Notes: a model not told the origin generated them from the letters alone. A DNA stretch of 64,000 nucleotides from Paraphysoderma sedebokerense (GCA_025602915.1 JAHLJZ010000025.1:1-64000); one strand, 5' to 3'. Shown: positions 36,957 through 51,000, counted from the first letter of the stretch. Numbers and translations are program-made.

Positions 36957-39466
36957 CTAAGAACCAGGAGCTCCAGCCTTTCGATCTCTCGCGTAAAATT
37001 CTTGGATGTACTTTGGGGACACACGATTCAACAGTTCTTTCGGGAAAATTCGTAAAAGTGACCAAGCGAGGTCAAGGGATTCATAGATAGATCGGGCTTC
37101 GTAGTATCCTGAAACAAATTGTGAATGGAAAGATGCAATCGGATGAATTAGACGTTTATACAATGACAGAAACGAGAGAGAATCAAGGGAAAGAGATTTT
37201 ACCTTGACTGATATATGTCTTTTCGAATTTTTCCAAAAATTCTAACGAAAGCTTGTCTTCCTGATTCAAAGCTTCCTCACCGACGACGGCTTTCATGGCG
37301 GCTGCATCACGACCGATGGCATATTTCGCATACTAAGAAGGTATCGTAACGCACCATAACAATAAGAGTTAACAACAGAGGGAAGACTGAATGCAATAAA
37401 GGGAAAGACACTCACCAGTTGATTACTGACATCACCATGATCTCTTCTAGTCATGCCTTCACCGATAGCACTTTTCATTAACCGAGACAAGGAAGGAAGA
37501 ACGTTGATTGGTGGGTAGATTTGTCGGTTATGTAACTGACGGTCGACAAAGATTTGTCCTTCCGTAATGTACCCAGTAAGATCCGGAATGGGATGTGTGA
37601 TATCTATACCAAAAAAAGGTACGATAACGGTATCAATTGTCAACATGAAGTGGAGCTGCAAGAGACAACCAAAAAGAAATCACAAACCGTCGTTAGGCAT
37701 AGTTAAAATGGGAATTTGAGTAATACTGCCGTTTCTGCCTTCAACACGCCCGGCACGTTCATAAATTGTACTTAAATCAGTGTACATATAACCAGGATAA
37801 CCTCTACGACCCGGGACTTCCTCTCTTGCTGCCGAAACCTCACGCAGAGCATCAGCGTAAGATGACATATCAGTAAGAATGACAAGAACATGCTTCTCAA
37901 GTTGGTAAGCGTAGTATTCGGCAGCGGTAAGGGCAAGACGAGGTGTGATAATTCTTTCAATACTACAAAGGAGGGAAGAGATGAACAAACTTTAAAATAG
38001 ATCTAATACAAATACACTCCATTACTTACGTTGGATCGTTGGCCAAATTCAAGAACAAAGTAACACGTTCGATTGACCCATTTTCCTCGAAATCTTGCTT
38101 GAAAAATCGGGCAGTTTCCATGTTAACCTGGCGGCACAAAATGTGAGCTTTTCGAGAGTTTTTTAAAGATTTTCGTGCAGAAATCCAAGAAATCTACGAA
38201 CACCCATAGCACCGAACACGATGGCGAAATTATCTTCGTGACCATCCAAGACACTCTTGGTAATAGTTTGTTTACGCACAAGGCCGGCTTGACGACAAAT
38301 TTGAGCCGCAATCTGGAAAAAAATTGCAGAATTAAATATCGTTCACCCCAGATGAGCCGAAGTGAGAAGGTCCTTCGAAGACTTACTTCATTGTGTGGAA
38401 GACCAGCGGCTGAGAAAATAGGGATTTTCTGCCCTCGAGCAATCGAGTTCATAGTGTCAATGGCAGAAATACCGGTTTGAATCATTTCTTCAGGATATAC
38501 GCGAGAGTTCGGATTGATAGGTTGGCCTACAAGACCAACCATTCAGTCACGGATGACACTTGTAAACGTCTTTAATGGACACGCACCGTTGATATCTAAA
38601 TGATCCTCGGCGAACACTTTTGGACCTCTATCAATACCCTTGCCGGACCCGTTGAAAACTCGTCCCAACATATCTTCGGATACCGGCATTTTCAATACAT
38701 TTCCTGTAAATTCTACATGTGTCGCTTTGGCGTCTACTCCGTGAGTCCCTTCAAACACTTGTACAACCGCTCGTTTGCCGGAAACTTCAAGAACTTGGCC
38801 GGCGCGTTTCGATCCGTCCGGTAGGGTGAGTTCCACAATTTCTGAGTATTTTGGAAACTGGAATCGCGGGAACAAGCGTATCCATACAGACAATTCTTTT
38901 GATTAGCAACCATCGATGAAGTGATGATGAGTTAAATAAAGCAACGGCGATGGATTCCATCTTCATTGCTGCCTCTATTAGACAATTACCTTGACATTAT
39001 CTAAAATAACTAACGGTCCATTTACACCGGCGACAGTTCGGTAATCTAGGAATTGATTACAAGAGATTGGTTAGAATCAGTCATCGTTCTTTTAAGTTGC
39101 ATAATACAGTTGCTTCACGTCCACCATATGCTGTAGGTCAAATCTTTCAACAGTTTCGAAACGGAAAACTGAATTTTAGAATCTGAATAGGCGAAATATC
39201 GCCGAAAACGGCAGCGTTACGGACGAAAATAAATAATGCCGGCAATTTCGCGGACAAAACACCGGCAAACAGATATACGTTTCACTTTGCATTATTTCCC
39301 AACCAAATGACACAGACGCAAGAATGATTGATTTATTCTGGTCTTGATATATACCTAAACGTGGTTGAACTACGTAATCTCTAGTAACGGCGGCTGCGTT
39401 AATAGCGAACGCCTCGGAAGCCGTCATTCTGGGATCCTTGACTGGTTGAGCAGCGTGTGATGCCAT
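36957..39466 (-). CDS. VMA2: V-type proton ATPase subunit B
   Basis: Non-catalytic nucleotide-binding B subunit of the V1 sector that acidifies vacuoles. The N-terminus is [38 protein letters not shown], then [130 protein letters not shown] (degenerate P-loop typical of B subunits), [51 protein letters not shown], and [62 protein letters not shown]. It ends [24 protein letters not shown]. Nine or so introns. All expected blocks are present and the protein looks complete. Confidence 0.97.
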
Positions 39467-40001
39467 GACGGGAAAGAATCAGGCGCAAAATACGAAATGA
39501 TACGGAGGGATATAAAGATATAGAGAGATGACGAAGAATGAGGAGGGAGAGGGAACGGGAAAAAGGGAACTTTTGAGGACAGCAAACCCAAGTGGAAGAC
39601 CAATTCCTCGCATCACGTGACTTCCCGCTTTATTATCCGTATCATGAAGCCCCAGTCCATTACAATGATTAATTTGGGAAAACTTACGTATTGTGGATGT
39701 AGTATATCTCAGCAGACGGATTTAACGATCGTTGCAGCCAATTCTACGAGCAGAAAGAAGAGGGTTCTCGGATAATTTCATTCTTTTTTCCATCAACTTT
39801 AATCTATGATGGTAGAATCAAATCATTCGGATATTTAAAACTCCTGATGGCATTGCAACTAATATCATATTACAGTTGAATAAACGCCCGAATTTCGATT
39901 TCATCTCCAGGTAACAATATTCACGTGATACTCATAATAAAGTCATCTGAAGTGCCCGTAATGAATTCTCAGCTTCCACATACCCTCAGAAAGCATAGAA
40001 A
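39467..40001. promoter_or_regulatory. Divergent promoter of VMA2 and EBP2
   Basis: Head-to-head spacer with two CACGTG boxes: 39614-39619 (ATCACGTGAC), about 150 bp from the VMA2 ATG, and 39922-39927 (TTCACGTGAT), 75 bp from the EBP2 ATG. No gene is seen. Confidence 0.5.
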
Positions 40002-41006
40002 ATGGCCCCAGTTGAGACTTTAACAAGTAAACCTGCTTTTGAGCGTCAGAGCGTAAACAATAAGGTAACTTCCGGATATGATCATTGCAGTGGTATGGAG
40101 GATTTTCCTTTAATCAATTGGCTTTATCTTAGGAGGCTATGCTTCAAATTCTTGAAGAAATTCGATTCCCTGATCAGATGCCATTCTTGGAATGTCTTTC
40201 AATGACATCGACGGACGTTATCAGTATAGAAGATGTAAACGACGATTTGACTAGAGAATTGGCATTGTAAGTACTCTGTCCTCGTAAGTATAATAACTAT
40301 CAGACCGTTAACGTATTCTTTTCGGCAACCCTTCCCACAGCCACAATCAAGCTCATGAAGCAGCTATCAATGGTCGGTCTATTCTTCTGGACCTTAACGT
40401 TCCGTTTCATCGACCGGACGATTACTTTGCAGAAATGTTAAAGACTGATAATCATATGTCCCGAGTTCGACAAAAGCTCTTAGAAGAGGCAGAACAGGTG
40501 AAAAAGAGCGAAGAGGCAAGGAAGTTAAGAGAGATGAAAAAGTTTGGAAAGAAAGGGCAACAAGAAGTATTGAAAGATCGAAAAGATAAAGAAAAAGAAC
40601 TTAAGGATAAAGTTAAGAGTTTGAAAAGAAGTACGTCAATTTATTTATCGCTCTATTCTCAAATTTCGCTTCAACCAGTTCTGACCTGCCATTAACGTAA
40701 ACAGAGCGGAATGAGGATTCTACTACCACATTCGAGGAAGAATTTGATATCGCGGTTTCAGATGATGACAACGAAAAAGGTGGACCAGGGACCAAGAAGT
40801 CGAGGAAAAATAAGAAGCGCGAAACCAAGAATGCAAAATATGGATTTGGAGGGGCTAAGAGGCATAAAAAATCAAACACCGCAGAATCATCAGCAGATTT
40901 TACGTTTTCTGCGAAGAAAATGAAATCAAATGCATTCATTGGTGGTGAATCAAAAGGAAAGAAGAAACGATTGGGAAAGAGCAGAAGAATGAAGTCGAAG
41001 AAGTAA
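40002..41006 (+). CDS. EBP2: rRNA-processing protein EBP2 (EBNA1BP2 homologue)
   Basis: Nucleolar factor for 60S subunit assembly. Four exons: MAPVETLTSKPAFERQSVNNK / EAMLQILEEIRFPDQMPFLECLSMTSTDVISIEDVNDDLTRELA / HNQAHEAAINGRSILLDLNVPFHRPDDYFAEMLKTDNHMSRVRQKLLEEAEQVKKSEEARKLREMKKFGKKGQQEVLKDRKDKEKELKDKVKSLKR / a basic tail. The FHRPDDYFAEMLKTDNHMxxVRxKLLEE block and the KKFGKKxQxEVLxxR coiled coil are diagnostic of EBP2. The C-terminus is Lys/Arg-rich (KKKRLGKSRRMKSKK), a nucleolar-type signal. About 290 aa. The N-terminal acidic region of longer homologues is short here. Confidence 0.93.
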
Positions 41007-41232
41007 TGAGGTGGAGGAACAATAAAATAATAAATGTCATTTATAAATTATTCCAGATACGAGTATCCATGGAGATGCTCACATGTTGTAAACAAATCTA
41101 CTCCGCGATCACGTCAGACTCAGGTCATCGTCGATAGTTGACAAGGCTAAAACCTAAAAACCTCCTTTCTTTTTGTATATAAATTGATCTTTTTTCTGGG
41201 TGCCGATCCGAACACCGACTCACAACACTTCA

Positions 41233-44200
41233 ATGGCCCCAACGAATCCGGCCCTCACTCAGCACGCCGTTCCTGTCCAATTGACAAATGACAGCGCCAT
41301 CGTGTCGAAACACTCCTCCGAATCGAAAGGGTACATTCCGACGAACCAATATATATCTCATGTTGTTGCCAAGCCAGCTAAACGGTCTCCATTGATAAAT
41401 CGTGGCTATTATCTTCGTATGAAATTACTTGATACTATTGTTCAGCGATTCTTGGAAGAATGTTCTGATAGGAAGGAGAGGCCCCAGATCATCAATATCG
41501 GTTGCGGGTATGGTTAGTAATGCTCTTCGACTTGTTGGATGTTTTGATGGCGTGTTTGGCAATCACAATACTGTCTATCGGCGGATTTTATTGTCATGAA
41601 GAATTTACCAACGCATGATTTCTTGCAGATCCAACCGCTTTCCGAATTCTTTCGGAGTCCTCCGTCAACACCCCTTTATTTATTGACATCGACTTCCCTG
41701 AATTGGCCAATCGTAAGACCGATATTATCATCTCAGACCAAAAACTTAGTGGTATCATATTCCCCTTTACATCTCCACATTATGAGAACGCCGCTCGAAT
41801 TTCATTTCCACCTGATTTGCCCCCTAAAGTGGCGCAAGCACAGGCAGAAAGATTTCGTACATATACTGAAGGCGTAAGGATTAATAGTCAAAATTACAAA
41901 CTTATTGGCTGTGATCTTTCGCAAGGCGAAAAGCTAAGGAAGATTTTGGATACAGTTGGCCTGGACTGGGAGAAACCAATACTGGTGTTAAGTGAAGTTG
42001 TTTTGACCTATGTCCCGAGACATATAGCGGATATTGTCATAAGTTTCTTTGGAAAGAATTGTAAAAATGGTCAGTGATACCCCTAATCCTCGATACCCCG
42101 CCGCGTCGAAAGTGTGAGCTAATAATTCTCTTAGGTCTCTTTATAATGTATGAACAACATATTCCCACATTTCCGTCCATTCACGGTTTTACGCATACAA
42201 TGTTGCAGCATTTTGATAAGTTGAATTCTTCATTGAAATGTGTTTCGACTTATCCGACAATGCGTCATGCAGTAAACAGATTTTTATCCTTGCAGTGGTC
42301 CAGAGCAGAGGCAATGGATCTCCATACGTATTGGAATCAATACGTAGATTGTTTAGAACACGATAGGGTGGCCGACTTAGAACTATTTGATGAGTTTGAG
42401 GAAATCTCACTAAAGTTTGGAGGGTACTTTGTCGCGGTAGCGGGAAATGGTGATATATGGGACAATGTTGGCTATCTCGAAGCAAGAAGGACTGCAACTC
42501 TGGGGGCAGGATATCTTAATCATGCTGATCCAACGATATCTGGTAACCCTCATTTATATCCACGAGCGGAACGTCATGACTTGGTGTCCTTGGATGAAGT
42601 ACATCTTCCTCATCTGGAAGTTCGATCTCATTCCTCCGCAATAATCGATGACGACGTTATCATTTTTGGGGGGTTCGGGTCCCCGTTCCAATCTCAATAC
42701 ACACAGGTAGCACATAGGTTTCCCAATCATACCCGCCAATACACCACTATAGTATATAACTTGAAGATGAAATCTCACGATATTCTTAAACCCTCGACCA
42801 ACGCTCATGAAAAATATCCGCCTGCTCTTCAGTTTCATACCTTAACACCTTCATCCTCCTCCCGTTGTGTGTACTTATTTGGAGGGCGAACGAATCCTTC
42901 AAAATCATTTAACGATACTTATGTATTTCACATGGATTCAAAAACCTGGGAAATGGTTGCTACGTCTGGCCCAACGCCCTCGCCGCGCTTCCGGCATTCG
43001 GCGGTGTTAGCTAGTTTGAACGGCAAAGAATATTTAATCGTACATGGGGGTAGAGACGCAACGACTGTTTTCGATGATTTATGGGCACTGGATTTGCAGG
43101 CGAAAATATGGATCTCATTGGTCACGCATTACGATAATCAGACGGACGCGTTACCTCCACGCTTTGCTTTTGAAATGGCTTATGTGGCGGAACGTAACTC
43201 CTTGTTTGTATACGGAGGCCTCCAAGATCGTGCAGGAGCGAAGGCAGTCCCTGGATTACATCAAATTCGTATTGCCGTAGCGTCAGATTCGTCTGTTGCG
43301 ACTACAATTAAGGCAGTCCCAACAAGCCTATCATTCGTAAATTCATTACCGGTTCGGTTTGGCTGTAAAATGGTTACATTTCCAATGAATCCTCATAAAT
43401 TGATCGTTGTTGGCGGAATCTCAGGAGCAAGTGAGGGATCATTTGTCCCGTTTGACCGTGCTTGGATCGAGTTGGATATTTCATCCATGACTTGGCGTTA
43501 TCTCAATGCGGAGACCCCCGTTGATAAACCGTACATTGTCGGAAAACATCGAAAATGTGATAATGAAGATGGTGGAACTGAAGAGGGAGTTGAAGATATT
43601 GAGAAGGTGATTCGCACAAAGTTGAATCCGCTTATGCTCTTCAACATGTCAGTTGATGTGTGGGGTCAAAATAGCATCGTGGTCACTGGTGGAGGCGGCA
43701 CTTGCTTTAGCTTCGGTAGTCGATTTGATCCTGGTATCAGGGTTTGGAAATCACATATTGTCGCTGATGAACGAAGGGTATTTGAGTCGAGTATGGTACA
43801 AAGGAAAAAGTCAGAAGGACGTTTGTTCACTCCGCCGTTTGAAGAACTTCGACGAATGGCTGTCAATTCAGAAGAGGAATGGCTCTCGATTTATAATGAG
43901 AGAACACCTGTTGTTATGTCAAATTTAAACTTTGGCGACGCATTGGCTGGATGGGATAGTGGCTATTTAAAGAGACAAGTTGGCGATAAAAAGGTCAGTT
44001 TGGTTGTCGTTTTGATGGCACTGGATCATTCTTAACTAAGTTGTATATTTAGATTTCCGTTCATGTCACGGAAGTGTCGCAGATGGATTATCACGAGAAG
44101 AACTTCAATTTTCAATTCATGCAATTTGACGAATTCATTGACCGAGTTTTCCTACCATCAGCAACTCAAACTGAGCCAGTCCAAAAGTACTACCTTCGTT

Positions 44201-44994
44201 CCCTTTCAGATCGCCCGACTAAGACACCAGCCAATATACGAACCGATTTTCCTTTGCTAGCCTCAGACGTAACAATTCCATCATTCTTAAACAGAACCAT
44301 TGAACCCAATCTTCACTCTATCCCACTTCGAGTATCATCTGCCCAAACATCTTTGTGGACTCACTACGATATACACGACAACATACTCGTTCAAGTGCGC
44401 GGAACGAAGTCTCTAATGCTGTTTCCCCCAACCCCTGAAAATATCAATGCATTGTACATTCACGACTCATCTTCTCATATTCCAGACCCCAACGCAATTG
44501 ATTTATCGAAATTCCCCCTTGCTAAGCAACTGAAAGGATACAAAGTGACTCTCAAGAAGGGCGATGCTTTGTTTATCCCAGCATTATGGTTTCATCATGT
44601 TAAAAACGAGGATGTTTGCGTGGGATTAAATCTTTTTTGGAAAGGCTTTGAAGACGAGTGGTATAGTCTTGGCAGAGATCTATATGGAAACAAAGACTTG
44701 CGCTGCTTCGATGAAGGAGTGAAAGCGATTGGAAAATGGATCTGTAAAGGGGTACAGAAAGAGAATCGGGTGAAAGTATTGGAAATCGTGTTGAAAATGG
44801 ATCAAGAAGGTCGAATGGAATGTGATGACGGAATTTGGAAAAACATTGCACTAGAGATTGATGGAGAAGAAAATGACTTTATCCAATGTACGAAGAAAAT
44901 TTGGAAGAAGTGGTTTACGCCAGTACGAAAAACTGAGAGACTATTTTATTGGAGAAAAATGGCGAATGAATATGGTAGACTTTGTGATATGTAA
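41233..44994 (+). CDS. TYW4: tRNA wybutosine-synthesising protein 4 (TYW4/PPM2): methyltransferase-kelch-JmjC
   Basis: Catalyses methylation and methoxycarbonylation in the last step of wybutosine synthesis at G37 of tRNA-Phe. Three modules are visible. First, a leucine carboxyl methyltransferase-like domain: PLINRGYYLRMKLLDTIVQRFLEE, IINIGCGYG, WEKPILVLSEVVLTYVP, then FIMYEQHIPTFPSIHGFTHTMLQHFDKLNSSLKCVSTYPTM. Second, a kelch propeller: RRTATLGAGYLNH, DDDVIIFGGFGSP, YLFGGRTNPSKSFNDTYVF, LIVHGGRDATTVFDDLWALDL, LFVYGGLQD, IVVGG, SIVVTGGGGTCFSFGSRFDP. Third, a JmjC domain with LWTHYDIHDNILVQVRGTKSLMLFPP (His and Asp of the iron site) and KKGDALFIPALWFHHV (second His). The first ATG is at 41233; the frame is open upstream only from a GTG. 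Four or five introns. Confidence 0.95.
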
Positions 44995-45083
44995 ACGAGA
45001 TTTCCTGGTAGACATTAATATATTTGGGAGAATGGTTGACTGATGATGATAAATATATGAAAGATGGGCTCCATCATTGAACG

Positions 45084-47882
45084 TTATATAGTCTGTTCAG
45101 AGTTTCGTAGTTCTTCCAACAACTCTCGCTCCTGTGAAATCGGGGGCGTCAATTATAGTAATCGTCAGGCCAAAAAAACCACATCTGGAAGGTTTACCTC
45201 TTTATCCAGCTCGTCTTCTTGCTCTATACATTGATTCACCCAACCCTGATCGTATAAGCACTTTTTAAATAAGTCGGGCAAAGATTTCGGGAATAAAGTC
45301 GCCACATTCACATTAACTCCCAGGCCTGAATTGGGATGTGAAAATCTTGATAAAAGTGCATCTTGATTCCGTTGAATTACCCAATCTTGGTAATCTGGTA
45401 GTTCCAAACGAAGGATGGAATCAAACTGAACAATATAAATGAACAATATAAATCAGTTGAATGCTTGTTAGAAGGGTTTGATCAGGGAAGAAGGAAATAG
45501 AACGTTTACCTTATCATAAAATTCATTGTTGTATGAGTGGTATGATGTCGGATGATGATGAGCTGGGGGAGAATGAGGCTGGCCTGTGATTACCTCTATC
45601 AAAGTCTGAGTCGGTATTGACTTGAGATAGACGTTGTAGTAAACCGTAATATCATCTTCAAAATTTACATAGAAAAAGCAGGGAACGTTTTTTCCTGGTT
45701 GAATCGCGTACATCGCTGTAGAGTCAAGGCATCGATAGTTAAATTTTGAGAAGAAGTTACGCAAATAACCAAAACCCTTACCAGCTGCAAAAGCACAAAC
45801 TCTTTCACCCCCGACGACTTGAACAGCGTTCAAATGTGTATCAACAATATAGGTCGTCCCATCCCAACTACAAGCAACGACTTGGTCCGATTCTTCAAAA
45901 TCGAATGCATCATCCTCCTTCGCCCGATGTCTCGCCTGCTCTCGTATTTCAGGCGAAATCAGGTTGAGTTTTGATGCCGAAAATAGTTGATGATTGACCT
46001 GCAAATCCGAGAGTTTCTGAGTTTTATAGTGCGGATCATGAAGGGTGATTGTGCCGTCCATCGTCACAAGGGCTATCAGATCGTTATGATCTTTTGTTCC
46101 CCGAGAAACTGATTCTATCATTAGTACCCAGAATGAATCACTCACATATTAATTTGACGAACCCCTTCCACCGCGCTTTAACCCTGCTACAATTTCTGTC
46201 CCGACTTCAAGAGCGTACTTTCCTATACACGATGCAACGTCAAAACTGGAACGCGAGGTACTGATGAAGAGATTGACGTACCGGTAAAATCTACTACAAG
46301 CCCTCCAGTGTCTGACGCTATTGTATTATTTGGTGCCGTGTTGTATCTAATCGGATTGAACGTCATTGTCTCGTTCAAATTCTTAAGGAAGAAATTATCA
46401 GTAGACGAGCTTTTGGAGCTAGGGTCCACTGGCGATGGTGAAGAAGCCGGATCGTTGAGAGATTTCAGCGTCTGGCTTGAAGGCAACTTCTTCCCTTCAT
46501 AATCAATCGTGACATAGGTTCCTCCTGGTTGGGCGACCAACAATAACGGTCTGTCCTCGGAATCCACGGAGACTGCCAAAGTTCCGAGCTGAATGTACAT
46601 AATGTTAGCTAGCGACAGGATGTAGAAAAAACAAAAAACTACCTGGCCATCGAATGACCACATCTTTTTTTGAGATAGCCACGCCTTAGTTTTTATTCTC
46701 GCTCCGTCAGGGGACGACTGTCTATCAGAATCGCCATTGACGCTGGGCATCGGTGAGCTGGAAGGACTTGCGTCCTTCGTTACTATGGGCGGCGGAATGG
46801 TCTTTCGCTTTATACTGGACTCAATGATAGCATCTTTAGTCGTGACATTGGCTTGAACAGTTGCAAGAGCGGCAGAAGAATAGGAAGGAAGAACAGCCGG
46901 GGAGTCATCGGCGGGTGGAACTGAATTACTAACAGATGCTTTGATGGTGGAATTTGGCAATTTGCTTTCGTCTGTCGGGGTTGTGTCAGTTGTTTGTTGT
47001 ATGCTGTTATGGCGTGAACTCTTTCGATCAGTGGATGAATTCGGTGCAAGCTGTAGGTCTTCGAGTATGAGGGAATAGGAATGCAAATATCTGTCTGTCC
47101 GCCCAAGGATGAGTTCATTCAATCCGTCGCCGTCTGAAAACAACATAGAACCGTCAGCAGCCAGTGAAAAATTCCTCGAAGAAGCAATGTTCTAACCGAT
47201 GTCCGCAATCAGGATCCGTGAAATATTGACCGGAACCGGAACGGTGAAAGTAGGATGAATAATATTTGTCGTAACATGCGGTGAAGATTGCCGACTACCC
47301 TGCGTATTACTACTGTCTGGCAGCGGTAGCTCGATATTATTGACGTCAAAAATATGAGCTTCCCCCTCTGCGTTGATACACACAATGGAGTTCTACAAAA
47401 TTAGCGGTTTCCTGCGGTCAATTACGCCTAGGTATAATCTTGGGTACAACATCCAAACCTTGCCACTATTCCTGACATCCCCTACAGCAACACATGTGAT
47501 CTGATAGTTAAATAGCAAATTTTGATATAATATGCAATGCGATCAGTTATTTGATTTGCCAGTTGATCGTTTAGAAGTCGCACCCACCGTTCCTAAATTT
47601 TGTGCAATTAACCATGGATCTCGGCTCGTAATATGTTTAAATATGCCGAGAGTGCCGTGAATGTTACCGACTATGAATTCGTTGTCCTATACGGTTTACA
47701 CGTTGGTTGCTTAATGTTAGCATGTTCTGTTGTATCTTGGGCCATCGCCAGTTCGGTGGCGACGGCAGGATGAACCATACCTTATCATTATCAACGTCGC
47801 CAATGGTAAGGGCGGAGGAGTTCATGTTGCCATAGAACTTCCATTTCACCTTTTCTTTGATACTGACTGTTCTCGCGGGCAT
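45084..47882 (-). CDS. ITFG2: ITFG2-like FG-GAP propeller protein (KICSTOR component homologue)
   Basis: Animal ITFG2 is a beta-propeller subunit of KICSTOR, which tethers GATOR1 at lysosomes to restrain mTORC1. The start MPARTVSIKEKVKWKFYGNMNSSALTIGDVDNDKDNEFIVGNIHGTLGIFK matches ITFG2's first FG-GAP. Then come PWLIAQNLGTVTCVAVGDVRNSGKNSIVCINAEGEAHIFDV, ISRILIADIDGDGLNELILGRTDRYLHSY, KKMWSFDGQLGTLAVSVDSEDRPLLLVAQPGGTYVTI, HNDLIALVTMDGTITLHDP, LSDLQVNHQLFSASKLNL and DQVVACSWDGTTYIVDTHLNAVQ. The latter are diagnostic. A Ser/Thr/Pro-rich insert of about 110 aa interrupts the propeller. The C-terminal end is modelled by an intron after DELDKE joining ERELLEELRNSEQTI and TAA at 45084; reading through instead stops at 45165. 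Confidence 0.85.
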
Positions 47883-48030
47883 GATACGAAGAGGGCCTAG
47901 GGCTTGCTTTACGGGAATCGTGGATTAAGTCGAGGCCCTGGTCCCGTTCCTCCCCTCCCTCTCGAAACCATAGTTCATTCATCGTATATCATGACCGGCC
48001 TTCCATGCTCATCCTCTCTCTTCAATCAAT

Positions 48031-51000
48031 ATGGCCGATAATAATTTCCTATTTCAAGAGATAGCGCAGTTTTTCGACGATTGGGAAAGAATCTTAGTCC
48101 CTCGCAAATTTCCCAAAAACTCGGAACGACTGAAAAGAAGTCGAGAACATTTAATCAAAAAATTTCTTCAAAAGTATTGGGACTCTTGTGCTGACTGCAT
48201 GCATTATGCATGTCTCTCTCTTCTCATATCGACGGTAACACCTATTTCGTTGGTTATTTGTTACCCTCCCATGTTGAGTAATTCATTCATTGCAGGAAGA
48301 CAGACGAAGAGTGTACGGATTGCAGGAAGCTAAACTCCAGCCTCTGCTGCTAAAAGCATATACTGTAGATAAGGTTCCCAGCGTTCGCAAAATCATTGAC
48401 GGCTGGCAAAGTGCTGGTATTGCTGAGCAAAATAACAACTGCAGATCTGACTTTGCAGAAGTATTTATCAAAGCCATGGGCCTTAGGGTATAATCCGCTA
48501 ATACTAGATTCATGTTTTGAAAGAACTCTTACAGATTTTAATTCAGATTCCAGCAAAGAGTACTTCACCCATCACAATCGGGGAGGTTGGACACTTGCTC
48601 GATGAACTCGCATCGTACGATTACCTGTCAAGATTCAATTGATTGATGAATTGGTGAATATCTAACCTTGCACCATTTATAGACACCATTCAAACTCAAA
48701 TTTGAGCAATGATGGTATGCCATCATTCACGGCCCAAAAATGTCAACAAGAGATTATGAAGCAGCTATTTGGAGTATGGTGTCAATTCTTCCTTCCTCCT
48801 CCTCTTTTTATAAATCATTTATGAATCTTTCCATCTGGCCGCCATTAGAGACTCTCAAGGCAGGAAGTGAAATGGATGGTCCGAATTATATTGAAAAAGA
48901 CCTTTCTCTACGAATACCAGTATCATTCCATTATATATCATTTCCACATGTTAATGAAGCCTATTTATAATGTGTGAGTAGCACATTCAAGTATGTTTTG
49001 CGCCAAGACTTACACTTTTCTTATTTTAGATACAACAACCTAGTAATAGCGTGCGAAGAAATCCAGAAAGCCGTCAAAGCAGGTAAGTCTGCATTTATCC
49101 TGAGCTGCTTCTCATAAACCATCTGTGTAATTCCAGCATTACGCAGGCATTTCTTGGGATTGCAAACCGAATTCGTCTCAATGGCTGGCAATTGTAAAGG
49201 AATGGTGCCCCCCACGTTTGTTTGTGAACATCGCGGTATGCTATTGTTTTTTCTGAATATTTCAATGCAGTAGTTGACAACAAATCGACCATTGAAGATT
49301 CCCCGGCTCGATAAATTGGGGAATGGAGCGCAGATTTGGTTTAATCTCCAAGGCAACAACTGTTTTGCCGAAACGAAATATGATGGAGAACGGATGCAGA
49401 TACACTTTGAGAGGAAGGGCCCAAGTACCCATACCTTGCGAATCTTCTCAAAGTCGAAACGAGATTCCACAATCGACCGGATTGGATGTCATTCAATCAT
49501 TTTGGATTCAATACATTCATCGGTACGAAATTGCATTTTAGAAGGAGAGCTGCTTTTATACAACGAAGAAGAACAACGCATCGAGAGTTTCAATGAATTA
49601 CGCGAGTTTGGAAAATATCGCAGTCAAAATGAGTATTGTCTTCTTCCGAATTTTCAAAATACATTTCCTCGGCTGACTGGTAACATGAAATTTAGCGAAA
49701 ATACGCCTCCGGAATATGTTAGCAAGTCGCGACATTATTTCGTAGTGTTCTTCGATATCCTCTATTTGAATGACGAGAACTTTTTGTTCACCCCTTTTAA
49801 AAGTCGGCGGACAAGCCTAGAAAGTATGGTGAGTATAAATAGTAATTGATCCGATTGTTCTTATTTAAGCATTTTCTCACTGATCGTAGATTGTTCCGAT
49901 AGCGCGAAGAAGCATTCTGTCCCAGACAAAATTCATATCACTAGAGACTTTAAGTGTCGAAGACGGCATCAATGTAAATAATTAACGATGTCATTTTGTT
50001 ACCCTTTGTTTGGTGACTAATTGCACTTTACCCTCGCAGACGCTGCTCCGCTACTTTTTTGAAGCCATTAAACAGGGAGACGAAGGATTGGTTATTAAGC
50101 CTGCAAATGCACCGTACAATTCGTGGCGTGATACAGAGCGGGCGATGAAGTGGAAGAAGGATTATGTTCCCGGTGTTCAAGACACCATTGATTTTGTGGC
50201 TTTCGCTGGTTATACGGAAAAAGAGCGTCTGATTGAATTGGGCTGGTCTGATCCATTTACGCCCCTTACTACCTTTGTATTGGGTTTAATGGCGAACAAA
50301 TGGGAGGTTGAGAACTTGGTAATGTCGAAGCTTCTCGTCTGGATACAGTAGATTGCTAATATTTCATCAAGAATGAGAATCCGATATTTCAGCCAATGTT
50401 TACCGTATCCATTGGCCTCGGCAAAGAGGAATTGAGAAACGTTCATCAGTATTTGATCAAACACAAACGGCCATTTCAACACGATGTAGGTTCAGTATAT
50501 TGTTGGAATTGCTCATTCTTGTATTTTAATTTTGCTTTAAGACGTCGATGTTTGACTATCAAGTCAATTATTCGCATTACCCAGGCTCAAAGGCTGCATG
50601 GTTTCTCCTCAAAGATCCATTGGTGTTCGAAGTAAAGGGAACAGAGTTGATGAGGGTATGTTCTATGATACTGTTTCACAGCTCTGTATTTGTGATCCAA
50701 TGATGATTCCCTACCTGTCATCCTTTTGCTGAACTGACCGGAGATGAGTCTTCATCTTATGAATGACTGACATTCACTGTCTCTGTTGTCGGTGTGGATG
50801 AAAGCATGGGGTTATGCCTGAGGATCACTCCTGCATTCTTTCATCGTTTAAGTCTCCAATCTTCTTAAATATTTAATCGTGACGATCATCATAAAGGAAT
50901 GCGGCCAGGATTTCTATTCAGTTCGATTTCCGAGGGTACAAAAAGTCAGGACGGATCTCACCTTCACTGATACCATGTCATATGATGAATTCCAGGTACA

